A stretch of 64,000 nucleotides of DNA from Ooceraea biroi. Taxonomy: Eukaryota > Arthropoda > Insecta > Hymenoptera > Formicidae. The stretch covers positions 4,092,001 to 4,156,000 of the forward strand of contig NC_039514.1 of the NCBI RefSeq assembly GCF_003672135.1, written 5' to 3'. A model generated the notes under the pieces. That model was not told the origin of the DNA, made no database searches, and saw only the letters and a list, made by a program, of their open reading frames with translations. Below are positions 46,847 through 57,469 of this stretch, piece after piece. A program made the position numbers and the translations under genes. Each line of letters begins with the position of its first letter. The first letter of the stretch is position 1.

Positions 46847-49800
46847 TTAGGCGCGAAATTTGACCTGCTTCCGAGAGTACGTTCTTGGCTGGTCCGGCCT
46901 GGGGGTGGAAGGTTGGTCGAGTCTATCCGAATCATCCCATGCAGTCTCACATTCCGCCAATGTCTCTGTGAATGCTGGTTTTAGCCTCTCGATTGGAATA
47001 TTGACAGCTTCCTCTCTTAAACGAATCTGAAACAAAGAATCAGAAACTCTCCGAAGGATTTGATAAGGTCCTTCATATGGCGACTCCAGGGGTCCTCTCG
47101 CTCTGTCGACTCGTAGGAATACATGTGTACACGTGTCCAATTCCTTATGTACAAATGCTCTTCTCTTTACATGATGTGCTGTTGGCGTTGCCCTCACATC
47201 TTTCATCCGTTCCCTGAGTTTCTTGGCAAAAACGTGTATGTCTTGAGCTCTTGGTTCTTCGTTAATGAAATATTCTGCTGGCAATCTTAACGTTGTACCG
47301 TAAACTAATTCCGCTGCTGTAGCCTTGATGTCTTCTTTTAAACTTGTACGTAAACCCAAGAGTACTATTGGTAATGCTTGAATCCAGTTTTTATCTTGAT
47401 GACAACGAATGGCGTTTTTTAGAGATCTATGCCACCTTTCTATAATTCCATTAGACTCTGGGTGGTAAGCTGCTGTACGCATTCGCTTGCTTCCTATTAA
47501 TTTCATAAGCGAGTTGAACAGTTGCGATTCAAATTGTTTTCCTTGATCCGTTGTAATTGTCGCAGGGCTTCCGAAACGTGCTATCCAACCATTTAATATT
47601 GCTTCTGCTACAGTGTCTGCTGAAATATCTTGAACAGGAACCGCTTCCGGCCATCTTGTAAATCGATCGATTATTGTAACACAATATCGATAACTTTTTA
47701 TTACAGGCAGTGGTCCTATTATATCAATGTGTATATGCTCGAACCGTTCCTTCGGCATTGGAATGTGCTCTGGTACAACTCTATTGTGTCTGTGAATTTT
47801 GTTTCTCTGGCAGGGTATACAAGTTTTTACCCATTCACCTATATTCCGATTCATTTCTGGCCACACGAACTGTCGGTTTATTAATTTCTTCGTGGTCCTT
47901 GCGCTTGGATGAGCTAGTCCGTGTGTTGAATCGAATAATCGTTTCCTTAAATTTTTCGGTACGTAGGGTCGTACTGTGTCCGTAGATAAATCGCAATATA
48001 CGGTAGTATCCGTATCGTCTAATCTCACTCGTTTCAGCTGCAATAAGTGTGGTCTGTCTCTTAAGAGATTCTGTAATTCTTCGTCCGTTTGTTGCTCCTG
48101 TGCCAGTTCCTCCGTGGTAACAATTACGGGCATGTCAATAGCTTCGAGCCGTGATAGTGCGTCGGCTACCACATTGTCGCTCCCCTTAATATAAATTATT
48201 TCGGTACTAAATTGTCCTATATAATCCAATTGTCTAAGCTGCCTGGGTGAAGCCTTTGATAATTTTTGCATGAAAGCATACGTCAATGCTTTATGATCCG
48301 TTTTCAATATTAATTTTCGTCCTTCGACTAAAGCGCGGAAAAATTTTAAACCGCTATAAAGAGCTTGCAATTCTCTGTCGTACGTACTATAATTCTTTTG
48401 AGCTGGACTAAAAGTCCTTGAAAAGAATCCCAGAGGTTCCCACTTTCCTTCGTGGTACTGCTCCAAGACTGCCCCCATCGCCGTATCCGACGCGTCTGCC
48501 TTAATTGCTAGTGTTGCATCCCTCCTTGGATGAGCTAATAACGTTGCGTCCACAATTTGCTGCTTATATTCGTGAAAAGCTTTTTCCGCTCTGGCCGTCC
48601 ACACTATTTCTCGTTTGTCGTTTCTTCTTGCTCCAACCAAGTATTCGTGCAGAGGTGCTTGGACATGCGCTGCTCCGGGAATACATCTTCTGTAAAAATT
48701 GACTATTCCTAGAAATCGTCTAAGTTCTCTAATATTTACAGGTTTCTTCATTTCCTGGATCGTTTTTACCTTGTCTGTTAACGGGATTATTCCTTGACCG
48801 TTAATTGTATATCCTAGGTAACTAACCTCTTTTTGTCCAAAACTGCATTTCGCCGCATTAATCCACAATCCGTTAGCTCTTAAACGTTCGAATACTTGGC
48901 GCAAGTGTGCTTTGTGTGTCTCGATATCCCTAGAAGCTATGATCATATCGTCTATGTAACAATAACAACTATCGATACCCTTCAACGTTAGATCCATAAA
49001 CCGTTGAAACGATTGTGCCGCGTTTCGCAATCCGAAAGGCATGACGTTATATTCGTATAGGCCGTATGGTGTTATTATCGCTGTTTTTCTTCGATCCTCT
49101 TCCGCGACCGGTATTTGATGATAAGCTCGTGCTAAGTCTAATGTTGTAAATATCGTACAACCTTCTAAATTCTGAGCGCAGTCGTACAAATGTGGTATTG
49201 GATACTTGTCGGGCTGCGTACTTTTATTTAACCTTCTATAGTCTCCACAGATCCTCCAATCTCCATTTTTCTTCGGGACTAAGTGTAACGGGTTAGCCCA
49301 TTGACTACTACTGGGTCTACAGATTCCAGCATCTAACATGTACTGTATCTGTTCGCGTACGACTCTTGTTCTTTCGCCTGATAATCTTCGAGCAGGCTCC
49401 GCCACTGGTGGTCCTGTGGTAACGATATGGTGTGTAACATTATGTTTTACTGTTTTATAACTCACCGGTTTGGTCACCTCGTGAAATTCCTTCAACAGCT
49501 CAGCAAACGGACTCGTAGGATCAAATGTGGTAATTTCTCCGACGTTTCGTGTTACTACTCTGCCAGGCGCTTGTAGTCTCGTCGTTCCATCCAGTAATAC
49601 TCGACGTTTTAGGTCAACTAGCAAGCCAAAATGAGCTAGGAAGTCGGCGCCTATTATCGCCTGCTTCACTCCTGCTACAATGAAATTCCATTTCATGACT
49701 CGACGCAATCCTAAATCTACGCTAACGAGCTCTGTACCGTACGTATTGATTAAAGTATTATTTGCTGCGAAAAGCTGATATTTGCTTAGAGTCAGTCTTC

Positions 49801-49954
49801 CTTTTGTAAAATTCTTCGGCAATATGGATACATCTGCACCCGTGTCAATAAGGAACTTCGTGCCGTTCTTCTTGTCCGTAACGATGAGACGCGGTGATTT
49901 TACGTCGCCCGGTCCCGTCTCCCGACACTGCGACGCGTCTAGTTTTCCGACTCT
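46847..49954 (-). CDS. Gypsy pol polyprotein (PR-RT-RH-IN), intact
   Basis: Open over about 1035 codons, in the -1 frame relative to gag. Order: aspartic protease (LIDTGADVSI at 49846-49838 onward), reverse transcriptase (MPFGLRNAAQSFQRFM, then YIDDM near 48950), RNaseH (IKADASDTAMG, then TDHKAL), and integrase zinc-binding HHCC (HGLAHPSART...CIPC). The integrase DDE core follows (HIDIIGPLP, TDQGKQF, HPESNGIIERWH), then a C-terminal YEGPYQILRR module. All catalytic residues are visible. No chromodomain or env. The frame has no ATG near gag, so expression presumably needs a -1 frameshift from gag. Confidence 0.95.
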   Translation of the reverse strand, partial: RVGKLDASQCRETGPGDVKSPRLIVTDKKNGTKFLIDTGADVSILPKNFTKGRLTLSKYQLFAANNTLINTYGTELVSVDLGLRRVMKWNFIVAGVKQAIIGADFLAHFGLLVDLKRRVLLDGTTRLQAPGRVVTRNVGEITTFDPTSPFAELLKEFHEVTKPVSYKTVKHNVTHHIVTTGPPVAEPARRLSGERTRVVREQIQYMLDAGICRPSSSQWANPLHLVPKKNGDWRICGDYRRLNKSTQPDKYPIPHLYDCAQNLEGCTIFTTLDLARAYHQIPVAEEDRRKTAIITPYGLYEYNVMPFGLRNAAQSFQRFMDLTLKGIDSCYCYIDDMIIASRDIETHKAHLRQVFERLRANGLWINAAKCSFGQKEVSYLGYTINGQGIIPLTDKVKTIQEMKKPVNIRELRRFLGIVNFYRRCIPGAAHVQAPLHEYLVGARRNDKREIVWTARAEKAFHEYKQQIVDATLLAHPRRDATLAIKADASDTAMGAVLEQYHEGKWEPLGFFSRTFSPAQKNYSTYDRELQALYSGLKFFRALVEGRKLILKTDHKALTYAFMQKLSKASPRQLRQLDYIGQFSTEIIYIKGSDNVVADALSRLEAIDMPVIVTTEELAQEQQTDEELQNLLRDRPHLLQLKRVRLDDTDTTVYCDLSTDTVRPYVPKNLRKRLFDSTHGLAHPSARTTKKLINRQFVWPEMNRNIGEWVKTCIPCQRNKIHRHNRVVPEHIPMPKERFEHIHIDIIGPLPVIKSYRYCVTIIDRFTRWPEAVPVQDISADTVAEAILNGWIARFGSPATITTDQGKQFESQLFNSLMKLIGSKRMRTAAYHPESNGIIERWHRSLKNAIRCHQDKNWIQALPIVLLGLRTSLKEDIKATAAELVYGTTLRLPAEYFINEEPRAQDIHVFAKKLRERMKDVRATPTAHHVKRRAFVHKELDTCTHVFLRVDRARGPLESPYEGPYQILRRVSDSLFQIRLREEAVNIPIERLKPAFTETLAECETAWDDSDRLDQPSTPRPDQPRTYSRKQVKFRA

Positions 49955-50877
49955 CTAATCGGTTTTTTCCAGGAACATGGCTGACGGCATTTCCAAGACT
50001 TATCACCAAACTTTCGATGATAATAACAATATTCTGTTTCGTTACTATTATCTTCGCTATTACAATCGTCCTCTCCTCGGCTTCGCGAGCGTTTCCGAGC
50101 GAACCTCGATATTCCACGTGAATAACTACGCTGTCTACCTCTCAAAATAAGTTTTTTTACTTGCTTTTTTAATTCAGCGATCTCGTTCAAGATGTGGCTG
50201 TCAGGTCCTTTTTGCTCAGCACTGGCTACTTGCACCGCCGACACGGTAGGCCTTGTCACCTCCATCACTTTATCAGCTTGAGCGGCCAATTTTTGCAGAT
50301 CCTGCACCTCGCTGATAGCCAGAATAGTACGCACATTCTCAGGGAGTTGTTCCATGAATATAGTTTTCAGTATTTCATCCGTAACCTGTCCAACCGCTAA
50401 ATTTCGTAACCTCTGCAGAAATATTGAGGGTTTTTCATCACCTAGTTCGTGTGATCCGAGTAGCCTTCTTATTTTCGTCGCATTTGTCTCTCCAAGCACA
50501 GAACAAATACGTTCTTTCAGTGTTTGATACTTGTTACACGCTGGCGGGTTTACTAAAAGGTCAGCTACCAAGGGCAAGACCGTTTGATCCGTATACAAGA
50601 TCACATAACGGAATTTAGACTCGTCACTCGCTATTCGGTTGATAGCGAACGTAGCCTCTACTTGCGCGAACCATAGAACCGCGTTGTCCTTCCAGAAAGC
50701 AGGCAAACGAACCGCATTCGTCGCACTCACGATCGTCTGCACTTAATTGCTGTCTCTAACCTGCAGAGAACCTGCACCTTGCACAGATGTCCCCGCTTCC
50801 AATTCGGCGTCCAGGAGCCTCGTCACCGCCTCACCGCCATCAGTTCGTGTTCTAGAAGGCGATCTTTCCGTCGGCAT
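49939..50877 (-). pseudogene. Gypsy gag, one in-frame stop
   Basis: Structural protein that packages element RNA. The likely start is the ATG at 50877 (MPTERSPS). An in-frame TAA at 50743-50745 interrupts after about 44 codons; the same frame then continues for 267 codons with the capsid-like region (LPAFWKDNAVLWFAQVEATF, then FLQRLRNLAVGQ). It ends with an Arg/Ser-rich basic tail and a CYYHRKFGDKSWKC...PC knuckle typical of this insect Gypsy lineage. A downstream start after the stop would still give most of Gag. It ends at TAG 49941-49939. Confidence 0.85.
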
Positions 50878-50951
50878 GATTTCCTCCCGGTCACGTTCCT
50901 CGAACTCACTGGAACCACTTTCCAGCGGCTGCCGGTCGTTCTTCTTTGTTA

Positions 50952-50968
50952 TCACGTCGGGGTCACCA
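50952..50968 (-). promoter_or_regulatory. Gypsy primer-binding site
   Basis: TGGTGACCCCGACGTGA on the minus strand starts two bases after the 5' LTR, the position of the tRNA primer site. I do not assign the tRNA. Confidence 0.75.
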
Positions 50969-50970
50969 AT

Positions 50971-51251
50971 TGTAGCGAGCGTATTATTTATTTGATTATT
51001 ATGCTACATTTAAGGCAGTTTTAACGCACGAGAAACTATTACAACATTTCGGTTTAGGTGAAAATATATAAAGATGCTGACTTTATTTAATACAGACTAG
51101 AACTGATTACTTAATGCACGTGTGACTTAAAGCGCGAGCAATTAGCTTCTCTTTGTTCTCTGATTCCTTCCAAGGCTCTCCATCTCGGTATTCGTGCTGC
51201 CCTCTCATTGGTCGGGCTAGTTCTGCCTTGTACTCCTTAGATGCCGCCACA
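50971..51251 (-). repeat. Gypsy 5' LTR
   Basis: 281 bp, upstream of gag in the sense of the element. It should contain the promoter; I see no clear TATA box. Confidence 0.96.
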
Positions 51252-53289
51252 GTGCAAAATGCATGTAGTCAAAATGATTTTATCGGCATTTTCTGGTTTT
51301 AACTTCAATCTTCGATTATAAAGCAGAAATGTTTGGCTCAGTATTCCAAACGCATTTTCCGAAACTTTTCGCGCGCGTGAGAGACGATAGTTAAAAATTT
51401 TTTTTAATCTATCTCTCTGAATTTGTGAACCAGGATATGGTCTCAATAGATATCTTTTTAATGGAAATGCCTCATCCCCAACTATGACATAAGGCATAAT
51501 GTTCTGTGTATTAGGAAGCGCATGGTCCTCCGGAACGTCCAATTTCTTGTTTTTAAGGGCTTTACCCAATTTAGAATTGGCAAATAGGCCTCCATCGCTA
51601 TTCTTGCCTTATCCGCCTATGTCTATTGCAATAAATCTATAATGTGCCTCCACTAATGCTAAGAGGACAATGGAAAACGTTTTTTTATAATTAAAAAATT
51701 GAGATCCACTGTTTGCGGGGGCTTAAATGATCACATATTTCCCATCAAGAGCGCCTATACAATTAGGAAAATTCCAAATATCCCAAAATTCTTCGGTAAT
51801 CTTTTTCCATTGCTCTGCTGTAGGTTGTGGCATTGTTAGTGCCATCAAATTCTCTATTATCGCTTCGCATACTTGGATAATAATTGATTGTACTGTTGAA
51901 TGTCCGAGTCGGTAACTGATTATTAGCTATTGTTCTAAATGAATCACCAGTAGCCAAAAATCTGCAAAGTATAAGTTTTAAAATATAAATAAATATATTC
52001 TAATATTTCATAAAAATGTACTGCATTGAGAAATTGAAGATAAAAATATGACATATTACTCATTTATTATTTACGAAAAACAATGAAAACTATTTACTCA
52101 TTTTAACTTTGGTAAATATGCCGATTAGGGGAGCCAGCCCCAATGACCTTGACCTTGACATATATTGTCAAGGTCGCCCTCCTGAGTGACCTTCAAAAAG
52201 TTTTAGCCGTCGCTCGTTGCTTATTAAAAAGTTATTGACAAAAGAAGTTTCGAAAGTATAGCAGTTATTTTGAATATTAAAAGCCCAAACAGTTAAATTC
52301 AACGTATTCTCTGCTTTAACTTAACCTAACCTGGTTAGGTTGTTTATTAAAAGTTATTAACAAAAGAATTTCGAAAGTATCGCTTGTTCGTTGAAATGTA
52401 GCTTATAGATCTTATTGACACCGTATATATAGAACTGTAGTATGTAAACACAGCGGGGAGATACTACGATTTCCGGAGCGCCAAGTTTTGACCGTGGATT
52501 CTTTATCTACAGGTCATTACAACCAAAACTTAAAGAGTGGTGAAAGTGGCTATCTGGTTTAGTTTAGGAGATATGGAGGTTTTTAGTTGGAATTTGAGAA
52601 ATCGACAAAAACGCTTTTTTGCCAGTTGCAGACTATTTTCGCGTTATTCAGAACAATATAGGGTAAATATTGACAATAACGGAGTCCGTCCCGATGACCT
52701 TGACCTTGACATACAGGGTGGGCCATTTTAATGTCCCACCCCAAATATTTCTTTTCTTACGCCTTTTACAAAAAACTGTTTCCTACAAAAGTTGTTTGAT
52801 CTCGGGGGGGGGGGACACAAAATAGTGATATCAATTTGTTCGCAGATGGCGCCACTTTCGAGATTTCTTCATGGCGGCGATTTTTTAAAATAGAAGTCGA
52901 TTTTTTTCTCGAAATAAAAGTTGTAGCTGACAATGAAAGGAATACAACGGTTTTTTGTTTTTTGAAATTGGACCATTTTTCGCTGAGTTACAGTGTTTCA
53001 AAGTTTATAATGTAAGTAAAAAGCTTCCACGCCCATAAGTACAGTGTGCGTACTTTGTGACTCCAAATCTCCACCTGTGTGTGTGTGTGCGTGCGCGCGC
53101 GTATGCGTGTGTGCACGTGTGTTGTTTCTCTCCATTATCTGGACTAATGCTCTTCTGTTCAAACTTCCGTTTGATGGTTCTTCAGCTCGAGAGACGCATT
53201 CTCCAGTGCTTAGCATTATCCAGGATGAACGACGTGGACATGGCGGGGCTTTGGTCTGTATTCTGAGATCACATTTATCGATAAATGTG

Positions 53290-53953
53290 ATTGGGCTCAG
53301 AACCAACTTGCTGAAGATCCATCTTTCTTCTCGAGGATTCTTTTCACAGATGAATCGACGTTTAATAACAGAGGAGGAGTAAACCGTCACAATTGTCATT
53401 ATTGGTCCGAAAATAATTCTCATTGGCAGAGAAATGAAGAATTTCAACACCAATGGTTTCTAAATGTTTGGGCAGGAATTATAGGCAATTGTGTGATCGG
53501 ACCTTATTTTTTCGAGGAAAATTAAAATGGTGAAACTTATTTGATGTTTCTTCAAAATCATTTACCATGTCTTTTGGAAAATGTTATCTTGGAACTTCGT
53601 CGTGATACGTGGTTCCAACAGGACAGAGCTCCCCCCCTCCCCCATAGACATCGCCACGTAGTTACGTATTTAAATAATCTCTTTCAAAACAAATGGATCG
53701 GCATCAGTAGTCAAACACAAGAGTGGCCGCCAAGATCTCCTGATCTTACGCCACTAGATTTTTTTTGTGGGGATACGTAAAAGAAAAAGTTTTTGCGACA
53801 AAACCAACATCAATTGACAACATGAACATTCATATCAGAAACGCATTCTCAGAAATTACTCCTGGTGTATTGCAAAAAGTCCAAGAAAGCTTTCAATTAT
53901 GTTTAATAAATTGTGCCACTGTCAATGGAAACTTGTTTGAGCATTTGTGCTAA
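53290..53953 (+). pseudogene. DD41D transposase of M8, N-terminal half missing
   Basis: The frame begins just before the first acidic motif (WAQNQLAEDPSF, then LFTDESTF). It continues through HQWFLNVWAG, hits an in-frame TAA near 53523, resumes with WFQQDRAPP, and shows a small insertion (PLP) before the third motif (SPDLTPLDFF). It shifts frame near 53765 before the C-terminus ending at 53953. The helix-turn-helix part is absent, its place taken by terminal-repeat sequence. Confidence 0.85.
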
Positions 53954-53979
53954 TATTACAAACATCCAGTAACATAGTG

Positions 53980-54175
53980 AAGGGACTCATTTTAAAAATG
54001 CATCCCAAACGTAAGAGGCAAGGGGACTCACATTAAAAAATCACCCCAATTGTGAGAGGCACGGAGACTCACGATAAACAAGCACCTAAAATTGTGAGAG
54101 GCACGGGGACTCACGTTAAACAAGCACCCCAATTGTGAGAGGCAAGGGGACTCACGTAAATCAAGCATCTCAAAG
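53980..54175 (+). repeat. subterminal minisatellite (M8)
   Basis: Four to five units of the GTGAGAGGCAAGGGGACTCAC family, ~38-42 bp each, between the transposase stop and the right terminal repeat, as in M1 and M7. Confidence 0.85.
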
Positions 54176-55045
54176 GACAAAAGCCCCGCCACGTCCACGT
54201 CGTTCATCCTGGATAATGCTAAGCACTGGAGAATGCGTCTCTCGAGCTGAAGAACCATCAAACGGAAGTTTGAACAGAAGAGCATTAGTCCAGATAATGG
54301 AGAGAAACAACACACGTGCACACACGCATACGCGCGCGCACGCACACACACACACAGGTGGAGATTTGGAGTCACAAAGTACGCACACTGTACTTATGGG
54401 CGTGGAAGCTTTTTACTTACATTATAAACTTTGAAACACTGTAACTCAGCGAAAAATGGTCCAATTTCAAAAAACAAAAAACCGTTGTATTCCTTTCATT
54501 GTCAGCTACAACTTTTATTTCGAGAAAAAAATCGACTTCTATTTTAAAAAATCGCCGCCATGAAGAAATCTCGAAAGTGGCGCCATCTGCGAACAAATTG
54601 ATATCACTATTTTGTGTCCCCCCCCCCCCGAGATCAAACAACTTTTGTAGGAAACAGTTTTTTGTAAAAGGCGTAAGAAAAGAAATATTTGGGGTGGGAC
54701 ATTAAAATGGCCCACCCTGTATATTATAGAGGTCCTCCTGAGTGATCTTCAAAAAGTTTTAACCGTCGCTCGTTGTTTATTAAAAAGTTATTAAAAAAAA
54801 AGAAATTTAATGATTTTGCACGACTTTTCAACTGTCCACGCGAAGTAAGGACTTGAGTTTGACATATATTACAAGGTCACCTTCCTGAATAACTCGCACT
54901 AGGTTTCACCTGTCACTCGTTGTTTGTTACAAAATTTTTAACAAAAAAGTTTAATGACTAGAGCATAATTTTACGATACCATATACGTTTACGAAAGAGT
55001 ATATTTGATGGAATTTTAGCATTAAATCAGAAATAAGTTTGAGTT

Positions 55046-55303
55046 AGGTTATATTTTCCGAAACTGGAACCCCGGACACATACGATCGTTTTCAGCCAGC
55101 TTTGCGGGAGGGCGGGAGGAAGGGGCTTTACTCCTCTCCCCCGCTGGAGCCGGTGGAACAGATTTCACCATACAGATTTTGATCATCTGGTTTATGGCAC
55201 GGATCCCGGCGGGGGGGAGGAGCATCGCCCCTCCCCCCCGCTCTCCCGCGAAGCGGGCTGAAAACGAGCGTATAAGTCCGGGGCTCCACTTTCGGAAAAT
55301 ATA
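55046..55303. repeat. GC-rich palindromic unit, copy 2
   Basis: Starts TATATTTTCCGAAACTGGAA and ends in its complement; same arms as 15548-15809 but a rearranged middle. TTAGG-type words flank it on the right (55300-55345). Confidence 0.85.
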
Positions 55304-56130
55304 AGCTAACCAGATTAGGTTAAGTAAGGTTAGGTTACGTTAAATGACTTTCCTTCCTTCGTTCATATTCGTCGTTTATGTCTTTTAATATTCAAAATAA
55401 CTACTATATTGTCGAAAGTTCTTTTGTTAATAACTTTTTAATAAACAATGAGCGACGGCTAAAACCTTTTATAGTCTGGAACTAGCAAAAAAGTGTTTTT
55501 GTCGATTTCGCAAATTCCGACTAAAAACCTCCATATGTCCTAAACTAAACCAGATAGCCACTTTTATCACTCTTTAAGTTTTGTTTATAATGATCTGTAG
55601 AGGAAGAATCCACTGTCAAAACTTGGCGCTCCGGTAATCGTAGTCTTGCCCACAGCGGCAATGTTTCCACACAAAGAGAGCATTTCAACGAACAAGCGAT
55701 ACTTTCGAAATTCTTTTGTTAATAACTTTTAATAAACAACCTAACCAGGTTAGGTTAAGTTAAAGCAGAGAATACGTTGAATTTAACTGTTTGGGCTTTC
55801 AATATTCAAAATAACTGCTTTACTTTCGAAACTTCTTTTGTTAACAACTTTTTAATAAATAACTATCCACGATTGAAACTTAGTGCGGGTTATTCGGGGA
55901 GGTGACCTTTGTAATATATGTCAAATTCAAGTCCTTACTTCGTGTGGACAGCTGAAAATTCCTACAAAATCATTAAACTTCTTTTGTTAATAACTTTTTA
56001 ATAAACAACGAGCGACGGCTAAAACCTTTTGAAGGTCACTCAGGAGTGCGACCTTGACAATATATGTCAAGGTCAAGGTCATCGGGGCTGGCTCCCCTAA
56101 TCGGCATATTTACCCATATTTTGTTTCTCT

Positions 56131-56161
<31 letters not shown>

Positions 56162-56195
56162 AATTTTTACACAAATATTTCTCACCTTTTTCTAG

Positions 56196-57134
56196 AGACT
56201 GTTTGTAAAAAAACATGGACGCAACTTCGAGACTCTTTTAGAAAAACTCCGAAAAAAAGGCGTAAAACAAAACGTGGACAGGCCGCCTCAAAAATAAACA
56301 AATGGAAATTGGAAGACGAGATGTCATTTCTACTACCATTTATACAAGAAAGGGACACATATAGTAATTTTAAAGATGGTAGTGATGATGAATATGAACC
56401 GAATGAAAATGAATATAATGATAAAAATAATGATATAAGAGATGATCGAAAGGATGATACAAGAGATAATCGAAACGACGATAGAGAAGATGATCAAAAC
56501 AATGATAAGGACGACAAGAATGATATGGATGATATGGATGAGAAATCATACGCTGAGGAGGAAAAACAGAAGAAACAAAAAAAATCAACAGAAAAATTAT
56601 TACTAACGCTAGGAAGGGAAATAAATATCAAACACAACCAGAAACGGCATCAGCAGTGGTGATGAAGTATTTGCTAGATAAGAAAACTGCTGGAGCGTAA
56701 TTCCACCGACTCAACAACCTAATGCAATAGACACGTTCTTTTCAAGTATTGCAGTAACTGTAAAGCATTTTTCTCCATATTATCAAAATATAGCTAAATC
56801 GCAAATATTCTCCATCATCACTGACCTTGAAATGAAGCAAATTATGCAACAAGAATCACTTTTTGTTCCTAATAGAACCATACAACATCAACATTCTGCA
56901 CAAATGCAATATTTTACTGGATCGCATAATGTATCACGTCCTATACCGACACCATCACCGTCACCATCATATTATACTAAACCACATAACGTATCACGTC
57001 CTATACTGACACCATCATCGTCACTGTCAATAACAACTTTTACTTCATCGCCATCATATTGTGATTTTCCGACTACAAATTTAATACCACATCTCACAGA
57101 AGAAACAGAATGTACAGACAATATGAAAATGTAA
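56196..57134 (+). pseudogene. MADF-BESS protein of Harbinger H3, antisense in transposase intron
   Basis: After an AG acceptor at 56194-56195 the frame gives the second half of a MADF DNA-binding domain (KKTWTQLRDSFRK, then WKLEDEMSFLLPF). A long Asp/Asn/Lys-rich stretch follows, and then, after two frame changes near 56630 and 56698, a BESS motif (DTFFSSIAVTV, then SIITDLEMKQIM) and a Ser/Pro/Thr-rich tail to the stop at 57134. MADF-BESS proteins serve as DNA-binding partners in some Harbinger elements. The first exon is missing, presumably lost when element Y inserted. It ends 22 bp from the transposase exon 1 donor on the other strand. Confidence 0.8.
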
Positions 57135-57469
57135 AATCAATAAAAAAATCTTTACCTTAAACAAACTGCTAGTCTTTCTGTCGGTGAAATTGCTTCACGG
57201 AATGATGTATTTTGTTTTTGTAACATAGGTTCTATCAATTTTAACAAGTCATAAAATTTGCATTGCGGCATTCTAAAATATTGGTAGAACTTGTCGTCAT
57301 ACTTCAATAAGTCTTTGAACAATGTCCAATGTTCTCCTTTAAGTTTTCTTTCTTCTAATATTGGATCCATTTTCGATTTTTTTTCTTTATCTTTTTAATT
57401 TCGGCTTCATCTTCATCTAAAAATAAAGCTATAAGAAGTAATTCCTCTTCACTAAATGATTCATCCATC

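Larger units (their letters stand above)
46536..51251 (-). mobile_element. Ty3/Gypsy retrotransposon, young, flanked by GTGC
   Basis: Two 281-bp LTRs (46536-46816 and 50971-51251) differ at a single base (GAGG against GAGA). The whole is flanked by GTGC at 46532-46535 and 51252-51255. Minus orientation: PBS-like sequence, gag, pol, polypurine tract. There is no env-like third frame. Near-identical LTRs and an intact pol show a very recent insertion, here into the H3 transposase gene. Confidence 0.97.
52714..54719 (+). mobile_element. DD41D element M8, nested in Y
   Basis: CAGGGTGGGCCATTTTAATG at 52714 and the complement at 54719; TA at 52712-52713 and 54720-54721. Terminal inverted repeats are about 560 bp and include the TG/CA tract and the AACGACGTGGACRTGGCGGG block. 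Removing it rejoins GACATATATTATAGAGGTC, the sequence seen uninterrupted in element X. Confidence 0.93.
52111..56114. mobile_element. 4-kb fold-back element Y with TTAGG-like runs
   Basis: Outer ends (GGTAAATATGCCGATTAGGG, then CCAGCCCC) are inverted at 52111 and 56114. Arms of about 550-640 bp match in inverted order, including AACTTAACCTAACCTGGTTAGG and GGAGCGCCAAGTTTTGAC blocks; the left arm lacks about 150 bp present in the right. A second end-like sequence starts near 52667. The interior contains element M8 and a second GC-rich palindrome (55046-55303). No own coding capacity. No clear target duplication. Confidence 0.8.
46351..57469 (-). pseudogene. PIF/Harbinger transposase (H3), split by nested insertions
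   Basis: Minus strand. Exon 1 runs from the ATG at 57469 to a GT donor at 57156 (FSEEELLLIALF, then KFYDLLKLIEPML, then RLAVCLR), with two compensating slips in A/T homopolymers. Exon 2 starts after an AG at 51962 in matching phase (FLATGDSFRTIA) and carries the first Asp (IGALDGK) and GDEAFPLK. It then reaches ILTTCILH at the Gypsy insertion point; on the other side it resumes without loss (HNYLRDYN) and ends at 46351. Exon 2 has at least two frameshifts and two CAA-to-TAA type stops. Intron 1 (51963-57155) holds an antisense MADF-BESS gene and a 4-kb fold-back. Confidence 0.85.

Noticed and set aside
46536..51251. env gene, making this an errantivirus-like element
   Set aside because: pol ends at 46847, about 30 bp before the 3' LTR; there is no room for a third frame.
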